From: Pseudomonadota bacterium
GTDB taxonomy: Bacteria; Pseudomonadota; Alphaproteobacteria; Rhizobiales; Rhizobiaceae
DNA length: 64,000 nt
Reading direction: 5' to 3'
Assembly: GCA_023457435.1 (NCBI GenBank)
Contig: JAEWLS010000035.1
Coordinates: forward strand, 62,001-126,000
Under the pieces are notes generated by a model. It saw only the letters and a program-made list of their open reading frames with translations, was not told the origin of the DNA and did no database searches. The translations under genes were made by a program, and so were the position numbers. This document shows, piece by piece, positions 52,722 through 61,839 of the stretch. The stretch's first letter is position 1, and the number at the start of each line of letters is the position of its first letter.

Positions 52722-54182
52722 ATGGGCAAGGTTACAGGGTTTCTCGAGATCGACCGGCAGGTGCACAAGTACCAGCCCGCGTCGGATCGCATCCGCCATT
52801 TCCGCGAGTTCACGCTCCCGATGTCGGACAAGGAGGTCGAGAAACAGGCCGCGCGCTGCATGGATTGCGGCATACCGTTCTGCCACGGGCCGACCGGCTG
52901 CCCAGTGCACAACCAGATTCCCGACTGGAACGACCTCGTCTACGCCGGCGACTGGGACGCGGCGATCCGCAACCTGCATTCGACGAACAACTTTCCCGAA
53001 TGGACAGGTCGCATCTGCCCGGCGCCGTGCGAGGAAGCCTGCACGCTGAACCTTGAGGACATCCCCGTCGCCATCAAGACGGTGGAGCAGGCAATCGCCG
53101 ACAAGGCATACGAAAACGGCTACGTGCGGCCCTATCCGGCCGAACGCAAGACCGGCAAGACGGTCGCGATCATCGGCTCCGGTCCGGCCGGCATGGCCGC
53201 GGCGCAGCAGCTTGGCCGTGCAGGCCACGACGTTCATGTGTTCGAGCGTGAGAGCCGCCCGGGCGGGCTGATGCGATACGGCATACCCGACTTCAAGATC
53301 GAGAAGCACTACATCGACCGCCGCGTCGAACAGATGAAGGGCGAGGGCGTAACCTTCCACTGCGGCGTCAACGTCGGCGTCGACCGTACGGTGGACGATC
53401 TGCTCGCGACGCATGATGCGGTGCTTTATTGCGGCGGCTCGGAGAAGCCACGTCCCGCCGGCATCCCCGGGGTTGAGCTCAAGGGCGTATTCGACGCGAT
53501 GCCCTATCTCGTCCAGCAGAACCGCCGCGTTGGCGGCGAGGCGTCATCGCAGCCGGTGGCGTGGCCGTCCGAGCAGATCATGGCCTCGGGCAAGCACGTC
53601 GTCGTCGTCGGGGGCGGCGATACGGCCTCGGACTGCGTCGGCACCGCTTTCAGGCAGGGGGCCGTGCGTGTCACCCAACTGGACATCCGCCCGCAGCCGC
53701 CGGAGCGCGAGGACAAGCTCGCGGTGTGGCCTTACTGGGCGACGAAGATGCGCACCTCGTCCAGCCAGGCGGAAGGCGCGCAGCGCGAGTTCCAGGTCGC
53801 CACGCTGGAGTTCATCGGCGACGAGGACGGCATCCTCACCGGCGTCAAGTGCTGCGAGGTCGACGAGCGTCGGCGTCCGATCGCCGGGAGCGAGTTCGTG
53901 ATCCGCGCCGATCTTGCGTTTATCGCCATCGGTTTTGCCGGCCCCGTCGATACCGGCGTTCTGGGTGAGATGGGAACGAAGCTGCAGACGAACGTCGATG
54001 CCCGCAAGTCGACAAACGTGGTCGCCAACGACCTCGATTACCGCACCAACGTCGATCGCCTCTACGCCGCAGGGGACGTGCGTCGCGGCCAATCGCTGGT
54101 CGTGTGGGCAATCCGCGAAGGGCGCCAGGCGGCCGCGGCGATCGACGAGGCGCTGATGGGAGCGACGCTGCTTCCGCGCTAG
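52722..54182 (+). CDS. gltD: Glutamate synthase (NADPH) small subunit
   Basis: The 486-residue protein has an N-terminal double 4Fe-4S region (CMDCGIPFCHG...CPVHNQIPDW, then RICPAPCEEACTLN). The FAD motif is VAIIGSGPAGMAAAQQLG, the NADPH motif VVVVGGGDTASDCVG, and the C-terminal FAD site YAAGDVRRGQSLVVWAI. It passes electrons from NADPH to GltB. The ATG at 52722 is taken because family members start MGKVTGFLEID; GTG 52707 is possible. It is separated from gltB by vapBC and must be read from the gltB transcript or from a promoter in that module. Confidence 0.96.
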   Translation: MGKVTGFLEIDRQVHKYQPASDRIRHFREFTLPMSDKEVEKQAARCMDCGIPFCHGPTGCPVHNQIPDWNDLVYAGDWDAAIRNLHSTNNFPEWTGRICPAPCEEACTLNLEDIPVAIKTVEQAIADKAYENGYVRPYPAERKTGKTVAIIGSGPAGMAAAQQLGRAGHDVHVFERESRPGGLMRYGIPDFKIEKHYIDRRVEQMKGEGVTFHCGVNVGVDRTVDDLLATHDAVLYCGGSEKPRPAGIPGVELKGVFDAMPYLVQQNRRVGGEASSQPVAWPSEQIMASGKHVVVVGGGDTASDCVGTAFRQGAVRVTQLDIRPQPPEREDKLAVWPYWATKMRTSSSQAEGAQREFQVATLEFIGDEDGILTGVKCCEVDERRRPIAGSEFVIRADLAFIAIGFAGPVDTGVLGEMGTKLQTNVDARKSTNVVANDLDYRTNVDRLYAAGDVRRGQSLVVWAIREGRQAAAAIDEALMGATLLPR

Positions 54183-54190
54183 GGCGGCAG

Positions 54191-55531
54191 CTAGTTCCGG
54201 ATCGTTCCGGTCATCTCGCCGGACGCCGCCAGAGGCGGCGGCGTTTCAGCCAGCGGCATTGACGCCGCAGGCGCTGCCGATGCCGCCGGTTGCGATCCGC
54301 CGACCATGAAGTCGTCGGCCCGGCCGGCGCGGCTGCCCGCCACGATACCTTCGCGCACGAGCCTCTCGATCGGCATGCCGACCGGTTCAGGGCGCGCGGC
54401 GACCTGTGCGCCAAGAAGCTGCGCGCCGCCGTCAAGCTGCGGGTCGCTGAGCGCGATGGGAGCCGTGCGTTCGATCGCGCGCGGGTCGAGCGGCACTATC
54501 GTCGGCCCACCCTCGATCGCGGCGGGGGAAACGGAAGGCGACGTCGCGCCGCCGAGGAGCTTGTTCAACGGACGCTCGGCGTAGAACGCCATCTTGCGCT
54601 TTCCCGCACGCGTCATGTTGATGCCGTCGGAGCCGCGCAGCCGCACGCGCTGGCCGTTCATGTCGGGACCGACCGGCATGAACGCGCCGTTCTCGTCGAC
54701 GAAACCGTCCCAGATGTCGATGAACTCGCCGCCCACCTGCTGCGCCACATCGCGGTAGATGTCGTTCAGGGCAATCATGTCCGTCGACATCGCAGCCGTC
54801 TTGAACGAGGGCAGGCCCATCCACATGAGCGGCACGCCTGCCGCCCGAACATTGTCCGCGAGTGCCTTGGCTCGGGCACGGTACGCCGCGTTCCAGGCTT
54901 CGCTGAGATGCTTTTCCTTCTTGCCGTCGACGGTCATCTGCTGGCGGTCGTTGGAGCCGAGCACGACGATCACCGCCGCCGGCTTCTCCTGCGCCACGAT
55001 CTCGCCGATCTTGGACGGCCAGTCGTAGTGATCCTCGCGAACGAAGCCCGACGACCCATCGGTGCGCGCAACGACCCGCACGCCGGGCGACTTCGCGAAA
55101 GCTTCATCGAGGCCCTCGCCGAGTGCACTCGCCATGAAGTCTCCGACGACGAGAACGACGCGCGCGTTCTCCGCCTTCTCAACGACCGCCTCGGGCTCGG
55201 GGGTGGCAAGGACAGCGCCGCCGGCGGCGCCCGCGACACCGCCAGCCGCGCCACGCGGCACACGCCGCTTCACTTTCACCTGTGGCGCCGGCGCGGGTTC
55301 CTCCTTCCGGCCGAAGAGGAACTCAAAGAAGCCACGGCGCTCCTTCTTGGGCTTTTGCTGCCGCTCCTGGCGGCCCTGGCCGGCCTTCTGCTGCTGCTCT
55401 TCGTTCTTGCGGCGGAAGATCTGCGCCTCGGCGGATGTGGGGAACAGTACGGCAGCCGGTGGCGCGGCCACGGCCAAGGCGAGCGTCGCGAAAAGCAAAG
55501 CCGATACGATACGAGATGGCCTGCGCCGCAC
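54191..55531 (-). CDS. DUF459 (SGNH-hydrolase-like) periplasmic protein
   Basis: A GTG start with GGAG six bases upstream gives 446 residues. It has a signal peptide (cleavage near TSAEA), a Lys/Gln/Glu-rich linker (38-75), and an SGNH-like domain (about 120-310) with VVGDFMASALGEGL, VVLGSNDRQQM and SDGINMTRAG. A 120-residue Pro/Ala-rich tail follows. The Gly-Asp-Ser nucleophile position is Phe and the block-V His is Asn, so classic esterase activity is doubtful. Related DUF459 proteins are linked to envelope or exopolysaccharide functions. It probably forms a unit with the transglycosylase gene upstream. Confidence 0.82.
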   Translation of the reverse strand: MRRRPSRIVSALLFATLALAVAAPPAAVLFPTSAEAQIFRRKNEEQQQKAGQGRQERQQKPKKERRGFFEFLFGRKEEPAPAPQVKVKRRVPRGAAGGVAGAAGGAVLATPEPEAVVEKAENARVVLVVGDFMASALGEGLDEAFAKSPGVRVVARTDGSSGFVREDHYDWPSKIGEIVAQEKPAAVIVVLGSNDRQQMTVDGKKEKHLSEAWNAAYRARAKALADNVRAAGVPLMWMGLPSFKTAAMSTDMIALNDIYRDVAQQVGGEFIDIWDGFVDENGAFMPVGPDMNGQRVRLRGSDGINMTRAGKRKMAFYAERPLNKLLGGATSPSVSPAAIEGGPTIVPLDPRAIERTAPIALSDPQLDGGAQLLGAQVAARPEPVGMPIERLVREGIVAGSRAGRADDFMVGGSQPAASAAPAASMPLAETPPPLAASGEMTGTIRN

Positions 55532-55542
55532 GCTATGCTCCG

Positions 55543-56763
55543 TCAGTTGCGCCTGAGCGTAGTCAGGACTTCCTTGCTCGGATGACCGTCCTGCGTCAAT
55601 CCCGCCTGTCCCTGGAACGCGCGAATGGCGGAACGCGATCCTTCGCCGATTTTGCCATCTATCGCACCGTCGTAATAGCCGAGCGCGGTGAGGCGCTTCT
55701 GCAGCTCTTCGGTTTCCTTCGAGCTCAACCTCGTAAATGGCCGGTTCCAGTCCCGCACGAGTTGACCATGGCCCGCGATCTGGTCGGCAAGAAGGCCGAC
55801 GGCGAGTGCGTACTTGTCGGCGTTGTTATAGGCCTTCAGCACGAAGAAATTGCGCGTCATCAGGAACGCCGGCCCCTCGCGTCCGTCTGGAACCTTGAGC
55901 TCGGCCTTGTCGGTTCCGCGGGGGAAAGCCTTGCCCGATGCGCGGACAACGCCGATCTCCTCCCACTTGGAGAGCGCGATCGATCCGCCCGGGAACTTGC
56001 GCCCGGCCGGCAGCGAGACCTCGTAGCCCCAGGTCTTGCCGCTCTGCCAGCCGTTCTTGGCAAGTAGGTTGGCGGCGGTGGCGAGCGCATCCGGGATCGA
56101 GTTCCAGATGTCGCGCCGGCCGTCGCCGTCGATATCGACCGCGTACGCGTTGTAGCTGGTCGGGATGAACTGCGTGTGGCCCATCGCACCGGCCCACGAA
56201 CCGGTCAGGTGAGACTCGTCAATATCGCCGCGCTGCAGAATCTTCAGAGCAGCGATAAGCTGGGTACGGGCAAACTTGGAGCGGCGGCTGTCAGCGTAAC
56301 CCAGCGTGGCCAGCGAGCGGACGACGTTGCGCATCACCCTGTCGTTCTTGAGGATCTCGCCGTAGTTCGATTCCATCGACCAGATCGCAAGGAGGATATG
56401 GCGGTCGACTCCGAAACGCTGCTCGATGCGCTCGAGCCACGGACCCCACTGGCGCAGCATCTTGCGCCCGTCGGCCACCGCCTTCTCGTTCACGCGGTTG
56501 TCGAAGTAATCCCAGACCGGAGCCCGGAACTCGGGCTGAAAACGCGCTTTCTCCAGCACCTCCGGGTCTGGCGCAGTAACGCCGCGAAACGCGCGGTCGA
56601 AGGTCGAGCCACTGATGCCGCTCGATGATGCGGTACTTCTGAAATCCCGCACCCATTTCTCGAAACCGGCGTCGGCCAGGGCAGGGCCGGCCAGCGTGAC
56701 GAGCAGCGCCACGGCGATACCGGTCGCCAGGCGCGACCAACAGGCGATACGGTGTGCAAGCAT
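55543..56763 (-). CDS. Membrane-bound lytic murein transglycosylase, MltB type
   Basis: The 406-residue protein has a signal peptide (to about PALADAG), a transglycosylase domain with catalytic Glu131 (LAIWSMESNYGEI), and the MltB motif GAMGHTQFIPTSYNAYAVD. A C-terminal peptidoglycan-binding domain (about 340-405) contains LQKRLTALGYYDGAIDGKIG. It cleaves glycan strands to 1,6-anhydro-MurNAc ends in the periplasm. ATG 56763 is favoured because GGAGG lies six bases upstream; an ATG two codons earlier would abut it. It starts divergently from galU. Confidence 0.93.
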   Translation of the reverse strand: MLAHRIACWSRLATGIAVALLVTLAGPALADAGFEKWVRDFRSTASSSGISGSTFDRAFRGVTAPDPEVLEKARFQPEFRAPVWDYFDNRVNEKAVADGRKMLRQWGPWLERIEQRFGVDRHILLAIWSMESNYGEILKNDRVMRNVVRSLATLGYADSRRSKFARTQLIAALKILQRGDIDESHLTGSWAGAMGHTQFIPTSYNAYAVDIDGDGRRDIWNSIPDALATAANLLAKNGWQSGKTWGYEVSLPAGRKFPGGSIALSKWEEIGVVRASGKAFPRGTDKAELKVPDGREGPAFLMTRNFFVLKAYNNADKYALAVGLLADQIAGHGQLVRDWNRPFTRLSSKETEELQKRLTALGYYDGAIDGKIGEGSRSAIRAFQGQAGLTQDGHPSKEVLTTLRRN

Positions 56764-56944
56764 CCTCATCCTCCTTCGAGCGGGTCTGCACGCCTTTGTC
56801 ATCGAACGCGGTTAGGAAACAGTTTACCAAGCCGGGTGGCGAATTGTAGAGAGTGCGGCAACCTTCCAGCTGGTGCCGAGTTCACGTTCCGCGCAAATTT
56901 CGGCGCGATGATGTCGCGCACCAAGTTATAGGATGAAGCTAGCG

Positions 56945-57853
56945 ATGAGCAGACGAGTGAGAAAGGCCGTATTTCCAGTTGCCGGTCTTGGAACCCGCCT
57001 CCTGCCGGCCACGAAGGCTATCCCCAAGGAGATGCTGACCGTTCTCGACAAACCGGTGATCGACTATGTGGTCGAGGAAGCCAGAGAGGCAGGCATCGAG
57101 CACTTCATCTTCGTTACCGGCCGCAACAAGGGCGTCATCGAAGATCACTTCGACGTTCAGTTCGAACTCTATGATACGCTGGCGCAGCGCGGCAAGGACG
57201 AGACCCTTGCAGCGCTTCAGCGCCGGCAGCCACTGCCGGGTCAGACGAGCTTCACCCGCCAGCAGTCGCCGCTTGGCCTCGGCCATGCCGTGTGGTGCGC
57301 GCGCGACATCGTCGGCGACGAGCCGTTCGCGTTGCTGCTCCCGGACATGATCATGAAAGCCGACCGGCCCTGCATGGGCGAGATGGTAAAGCTGTTCGAG
57401 CAGACCGGCGGAAACATCATCGGGGTGCAGGAATGCGATCCGGCGGAAGCCCACAAATACGGCATCGTCGGGAAGGGCTCCACGGTGGGGAACGGCTTCG
57501 AGATCACGCAGATGATCGAGAAACCGGCCCAGGGCACCGCGCCGTCGAATCTGTACATCAACGGGCGCTACATCCTGCAGCCGGAGATCTTCTCGATTCT
57601 CGCGGATCAGGAGCGCGGCACCGGCAACGAGATTCAGCTGACCGACGGCATGCTCAAGCTGCAGAAACGGCAGCCATTCTACGGCTACCACTTCCGCGGC
57701 AATACCTACGATACCGGCTCGCCGGAAGGCTTCGTGGAGGCCAACCTGGCTTTCGCACTTTCCGATCCGGAGGTGTCGGCGAAGGTGCGTCCGATGATCG
57801 AGCAGATGCTGGCCGAGACCGCGGCTAAGCCCCGCCGGGCAGCCAACGGATAA
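56945..57853 (+). CDS. galU: UTP-glucose-1-phosphate uridylyltransferase
   Basis: The 302-residue enzyme starts MSRRVRKAVFPVAGLGTRLL. The nucleotide-binding GLGTRLLPATKAIPKEML, the Lys motif PQEMLT-like PKEMLTVLDKP, LLLPDMIMK and VGIVGKG-type KYGIVGKGS are all in place. It makes UDP-glucose for exopolysaccharide and cyclic glucan. ATG 56933 is an alternative start with poor spacing. The stop is one base from the convergent outer-membrane protein gene. Confidence 0.95.
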   Translation: MSRRVRKAVFPVAGLGTRLLPATKAIPKEMLTVLDKPVIDYVVEEAREAGIEHFIFVTGRNKGVIEDHFDVQFELYDTLAQRGKDETLAALQRRQPLPGQTSFTRQQSPLGLGHAVWCARDIVGDEPFALLLPDMIMKADRPCMGEMVKLFEQTGGNIIGVQECDPAEAHKYGIVGKGSTVGNGFEITQMIEKPAQGTAPSNLYINGRYILQPEIFSILADQERGTGNEIQLTDGMLKLQKRQPFYGYHFRGNTYDTGSPEGFVEANLAFALSDPEVSAKVRPMIEQMLAETAAKPRRAANG

Positions 57854-57854
57854 G

Positions 57855-59618
57855 CTAACGCTGTAGCGTCAGGCCGAGGTAGACCGACGTCGAGCCGCTG
57901 TTGCGGCCGGCGATCGTGCTGCCTAGCTGTTCGTGGCTCGCCCTGCCGGTGATGCCGGCGTAGCGGTTGAGCCAGTATGTCAGGCTGCCCATGGCCGTCC
58001 AAGTCGTGTCGAGGTCGGCGGTGCCGGCGTAGCGGCGAAGCTGGCCGCCGAGGCTCACCATTCCGGTCAAGCGGGAGCCGAGCTCCCGCGTCACGCCTGC
58101 CGTGGCGCCATAGACGACCGATCCTGACGACCCGGCGACCGTCGACCCCTCGATCGTCGTCGTCGTCGCAAGGTTTACCGTTGTGCCGCGGATCGGCGAC
58201 CACGCGAGGTTTCCGTCTAGCGCCAACCCGGACACGGCGGAGAGCCGAGCGTCGTCGGGCTTCTCGGAGATCCAGCCCGCTGCGATCTCGCCGACGAGCT
58301 TCTCTCCCCGGTCGAAGGCAATGCCGGCGCGCGCGCCGTAACGCATCGCGGAGCGCGAGTATCCCGCGCTGTCGAGCGGCAGGTCGTAGTTCCGCCGACC
58401 CAGTTCAGCCTCGACGAACGGCTTCATCGCCGGTGAGATCTCGTAGCTGCCGCGCAAGGCTGCGGCGTACAGCGTGTTGTTGCGATCGGTCTGGCTCAGC
58501 AACCCGCCGGTCGAAAGCGTGGCCGGCCCGTAAGTGTTACGCTCGGCCGTCCCGTTGAGCGAGAAGGTGAACTTTCCGACGCCCTTTTCGAGACCGACCC
58601 CGGCGTTCAGCGTCTGTCTCGCGGCGCGCCCGACCGTGGCGGTGGTCACGGCTGGCGAGCCTGCTTCCTCCGGGCGGGCGTTCCAGCCGGCCTTGAACGA
58701 TCCGGTGAACTCGTTGCCCAGTTCGAGGTTCAGGGTGGCGTCGGCGTTGCCGGAAAGATCCGAAAAGCCCGTGCCCTGCAATGAGGTTCGGTAAGTTCCG
58801 GCGGCATTGATGGCCAGTGAATGCCTCGACCACTCGCTTTGCGCTCCGAGACGCAGGGTCGTCGACGACAATATGTCCGACGTGCCGCCCGCGGTGCCTG
58901 CAGCATTGGACGTCCACTCGGCGCCCTGCTCCAGCGTCGGACGCAGCAGGAACGTCCCCACCTTGAGGCCGGTTGCCGCGTAGGGCGTCGCATCGGGCCT
59001 GATCGTCCCGGTCTCGATGGCCGCAGCGCGCTCGGCGTCGGAACGCGAGGCGACGTTCCGCTCGAGATCCATAGCGTCGATCCCACGTTCCCGCGTCGCT
59101 TCATTGCGCTGCTCGTCGTCAGGCGCAGCCGGCAGGCCGGGTCGCTGGGGCGTGCCCGTGGTCCGCGCTGGCTCGGCTTCCTCCTCGCCGCTGGCTGCAT
59201 TCTGTGAGGCAGACGTGCGTCGTGAGCTTGTGCGGGCATCGCGATCTGCAGTGCGTCGGGCCGCCTGACGCCGTCGGCTGGCCGTCTCGTCCGCAGTCGA
59301 AGTGGCAGCACCCGCCGGGCTGGCGGCTCGGTTGGCAGCTGGCTCCGCCGGTTCCGGTATGGCGCCCGGACTGATCGGGCGATAGTCGGGAACTCGGCCC
59401 TGATCGACCGTTGCCAGGGGGCTGGCCTGTCGCGGGGCGAACGGATCGTAACGTTCCGTTGGACTTGCAAGCGGCTGGCGGGCGCCTGAGAGGCCCCCGC
59501 GAAGTGCGTCGGTTTCCTGCGCCGACGCATGGCCGACCCACATCACGCAGCCGGCCGCCAAGACGGCGGCGCGCGCAGCAGGCCTCAAGCCTCGATATTG
59601 GACGGTTGCGCGCGGCAT
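57855..59618 (-). CDS. Outer-membrane beta-barrel protein (BBP2-like) with long disordered lead
   Basis: The 587-residue protein has a signal peptide (to about HASAQ). A low-complexity Pro/Ala/Arg-rich region (about 40-205) follows. From about 210 to the end, alternating strand-turn sequence ends in SVYLGLTLQR, an outer-membrane barrel pattern. Start VGTFLLRPTLEQGAEWTSNA and repeated short amphipathic strands match the alphaproteobacterial putative beta-barrel porin 2 family. Its cargo is unknown; the position beside galU hints at polysaccharide export. GTG 59624 is an alternative start. Confidence 0.8.
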   Translation of the reverse strand: MPRATVQYRGLRPAARAAVLAAGCVMWVGHASAQETDALRGGLSGARQPLASPTERYDPFAPRQASPLATVDQGRVPDYRPISPGAIPEPAEPAANRAASPAGAATSTADETASRRRQAARRTADRDARTSSRRTSASQNAASGEEEAEPARTTGTPQRPGLPAAPDDEQRNEATRERGIDAMDLERNVASRSDAERAAAIETGTIRPDATPYAATGLKVGTFLLRPTLEQGAEWTSNAAGTAGGTSDILSSTTLRLGAQSEWSRHSLAINAAGTYRTSLQGTGFSDLSGNADATLNLELGNEFTGSFKAGWNARPEEAGSPAVTTATVGRAARQTLNAGVGLEKGVGKFTFSLNGTAERNTYGPATLSTGGLLSQTDRNNTLYAAALRGSYEISPAMKPFVEAELGRRNYDLPLDSAGYSRSAMRYGARAGIAFDRGEKLVGEIAAGWISEKPDDARLSAVSGLALDGNLAWSPIRGTTVNLATTTTIEGSTVAGSSGSVVYGATAGVTRELGSRLTGMVSLGGQLRRYAGTADLDTTWTAMGSLTYWLNRYAGITGRASHEQLGSTIAGRNSGSTSVYLGLTLQR

Positions 59619-59712
59619 TCGCACCTGACGGTTTACGGCCGGCGCGACGGCCTGTGCCGCGCCGATTGCTTACCGAACCGTAAATGCCGATGGTTAACGG
59701 AGGGTTGATGCC

Positions 59713-60012
59713 TCACCCGCGCATGATTGCTTCATAGTCGCGGCCGCGTGAAAAAATGCGCACGATGAGGACGTTGGAATTGTCCGCCTCGTAAAGCACG
59801 ACGATGCGCCGCCACAGCGGCAAAGCGCGTATCCCGGCGCCGAGCTCCGGACGCAAACTGCCGCGCAGAGGAATGTCGGCGAGCTTTGCACACGCAGCCT
59901 CGATTTCTGCAACGTAGCTACGCGCGCGTCCCGGATTGTCGGACGCAATATAGGCATAGATATCATCGAGGTCGCTGAGTGCGTCCGCCGTGTACGAAAC
60001 TGGAGACGTCAT
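59713..60012 (-). CDS. parE: ParE/RelE-family toxin
   Basis: The 99-residue protein has the ParE fold: VSYTADALSDLDDIYAYIASDNP at the front, the Arg-Pro-Glu-Leu strand, then LWRRIVVLYEADNSNVLIVRIF. It overlaps the antitoxin stop by four bases. ParE toxins inhibit DNA gyrase; RelE-type RNase activity cannot be excluded by eye. Confidence 0.9.
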   Translation of the reverse strand: MTSPVSYTADALSDLDDIYAYIASDNPGRARSYVAEIEAACAKLADIPLRGSLRPELGAGIRALPLWRRIVVLYEADNSNVLIVRIFSRGRDYEAIMRG

Positions 60013-60269
60013 TCTCCGGCTATGCGACGAGCTTCTTTAGCGTCGAAGTGAGTGCGCACCTCGTGGGCTGAATACCGCCGTGGATCTGCACGCGCAGTAG
60101 CAATCGCCTGACGTATCGAGTTAAGGCTCTGCTCCCGCTCGAGCCTCTCCATTCGACGAAGCGCATCGCCGATTACTTCGCTCGAGGAGGCGTAGTTTCC
60201 ACTGTCGACCTTCTCCCGCACCATTCGGGCAAGGTCTTCCGGCAGTTCGATGACGAGACTTTCGCTCAT
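60009..60269 (-). CDS. parD: ParD-type antitoxin (ribbon-helix-helix)
   Basis: The 86-residue protein begins with a ribbon-helix-helix domain (SLVIELPEDLARMVREKV, then YASSSEVIGDALRRMERL) and ends in a charged tail that would wrap the toxin. It leads the parDE pair and should autoregulate it. Confidence 0.88.
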   Translation of the reverse strand: MSESLVIELPEDLARMVREKVDSGNYASSSEVIGDALRRMERLEREQSLNSIRQAIATARADPRRYSAHEVRTHFDAKEARRIAGE

Positions 60270-60304
60270 AGTGTCAAACTAGCACCACTTGTGAGCGGAC
60301 GATA

Positions 60305-60766
60305 CTAGGCGGCTTCGACGGTCAGCTCCGGGCCGCGCGCGCCGGTGACACGGATGCGAGTGCCGGCCGGCAAATCGGGACCCACGACGCGCCAGACCGT
60401 GTCGCCGAGATTGACGCGCCCGACACCCTGGGCGATCGGCTCGGCGAGTGTCGCGGTACGTCCCACCAGCTGCTCGCCGCGGCGGTTCAGAAGCGGCTCA
60501 TCGGTCTCGGGCTCAGCCGAGGCGCCGAGCAGCTTCTTGCCGAGAAAGGCGGAGGCCAGCGATAGCGCCAGGAAGACGAGCACCTGCACCTGCCATCCCC
60601 AGAACGCGACGTCCCAGAGCTGCAGCGACAGCGCGCCGGTGAGGATCGCGGCGATGCCGATCCACAGCAGGAAGAAGCCCGGCAGCACGATCTCGGCTGA
60701 GAGCAGCGCGAACCCGAGTACCATCCACGACCAGGGACCGAGCTCTGCGATGAAGCGGGCGATCAT
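60305..60766 (-). CDS. NfeD-family membrane protein
   Basis: The 153-residue protein has an N-terminal membrane region of about three helices (10-80) and a C-terminal OB-fold domain (RRGEQLVGRTATLAEPIAQG, then GDTVWRVVGPDLPAGTRIRV), the short NfeD form. It lies 16 bases downstream of the SPFH protein gene, the usual partner, and probably helps organise membrane microdomains. Confidence 0.9.
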   Translation of the reverse strand: MIARFIAELGPWSWMVLGFALLSAEIVLPGFFLLWIGIAAILTGALSLQLWDVAFWGWQVQVLVFLALSLASAFLGKKLLGASAEPETDEPLLNRRGEQLVGRTATLAEPIAQGVGRVNLGDTVWRVVGPDLPAGTRIRVTGARGPELTVEAA

Positions 60767-60782
60767 GGTGCGCTACTCCCGT

Positions 60783-61724
60783 TCAGCTGCCGGTGGTCGG
60801 CGTGCGGCTGCTGGCGACGCGCTGCGCACCGGCCGTACCCTCGCCGCGGAAAACTTCCTTGGCGATCTCGCCGATGCCGCCCAGCGTGCCGATCAGCGAC
60901 GAGGCCTCGAACGGCATTAGCACGATCTTGGCATTGTTCGCGGAGCCAATGCGGGTCAGCGCCTCCGTGTACCTCTGTGCCACGAAGTAATTGATCGCCT
61001 GCACGTCGCCCTTGGCGATGGCTTCCGACACCACCTGCGTGGCGCGGGCTTCGGCCTCGGCCGCGCGCTCGCGCGCCTCGGCGTCGCGGAACGCTGCCTC
61101 TCGACGGCCTTCGGCCTCGAGCACTTGCGCCTGCTTCAGGCCTTCGGCCTCGAGGATCTGCGCGCGCTTGTTGCGCTCGGCCATCATCTGGCGGGCCATC
61201 GACTCGACAAGGTTGGCCGGCGGGTTGATGTCCTTGATCTCGACGCGGGTCATCTTGATGCCCCAGTTGTGCGCCGCCTCGTCGACGATGCGCAGCAGCC
61301 GCTCGTTGATCGCGTCGCGGTTCGAGAGCAGCTCGTCCAGGTCCATCGAACCCATGACCGAGCGGATGTTGGTCATGGTGAGGTTGAGGATGGCGTTCTG
61401 CAGGCCGAGCACTTCGTAGGCCGCCTGCGCCGCATTGAGCACCTGATAGAAGGCGACGCCGTCGACCGCCACAATGGCGTTGTCGCGGGTGATGACCTCC
61501 TGCGTCGGAACGTCGAGCACCTGCTCCATCATGTTGAGCTTGGCGCCGACGCGGTCGATGAAAGGCACGATCAGGTTCAAGCCGGGGGTCAATGTGCGCG
61601 TGTACCGGCCGAATCGCTCGACGGTATAGTTGTAGCCCTGCGGCACCGTCTTGATGCCTGCGAAGATAAGCAGGATGACGAGTACGACGAGAACGCCGAT
61701 GACGATGTCGAAGCCTGAGAACAC
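60783..61724 (-). CDS. SPFH / band 7 membrane protein (QmcA/stomatin-like)
   Basis: A GTG start with AGGAGGT six bases upstream gives 313 residues. One N-terminal transmembrane helix (about 5-25) is followed by an SPFH domain (about 30-190, with VPQGYNYTVERFGRY and TRVEIKDINPP). A long Ala/Glu coiled coil (about 195-260) and a variable tail complete it. It forms oligomeric membrane scaffolds. A longer frame upstream to 61874 has no ribosome binding site. Confidence 0.92.
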   Translation of the reverse strand: MFSGFDIVIGVLVVLVILLIFAGIKTVPQGYNYTVERFGRYTRTLTPGLNLIVPFIDRVGAKLNMMEQVLDVPTQEVITRDNAIVAVDGVAFYQVLNAAQAAYEVLGLQNAILNLTMTNIRSVMGSMDLDELLSNRDAINERLLRIVDEAAHNWGIKMTRVEIKDINPPANLVESMARQMMAERNKRAQILEAEGLKQAQVLEAEGRREAAFRDAEARERAAEAEARATQVVSEAIAKGDVQAINYFVAQRYTEALTRIGSANNAKIVLMPFEASSLIGTLGGIGEIAKEVFRGEGTAGAQRVASSRTPTTGS

Positions 61725-61839
61725 GGTTTGACCTCCTGTTTGGCCGCTGCCGGCCGTCCCGCCTTTGCAGCAGACGTAGGTGGGGATTGCGGCGAATGCA
61801 ATCGCCGTGACGATGGCTTCATGCCGTTGGGGAATATGC

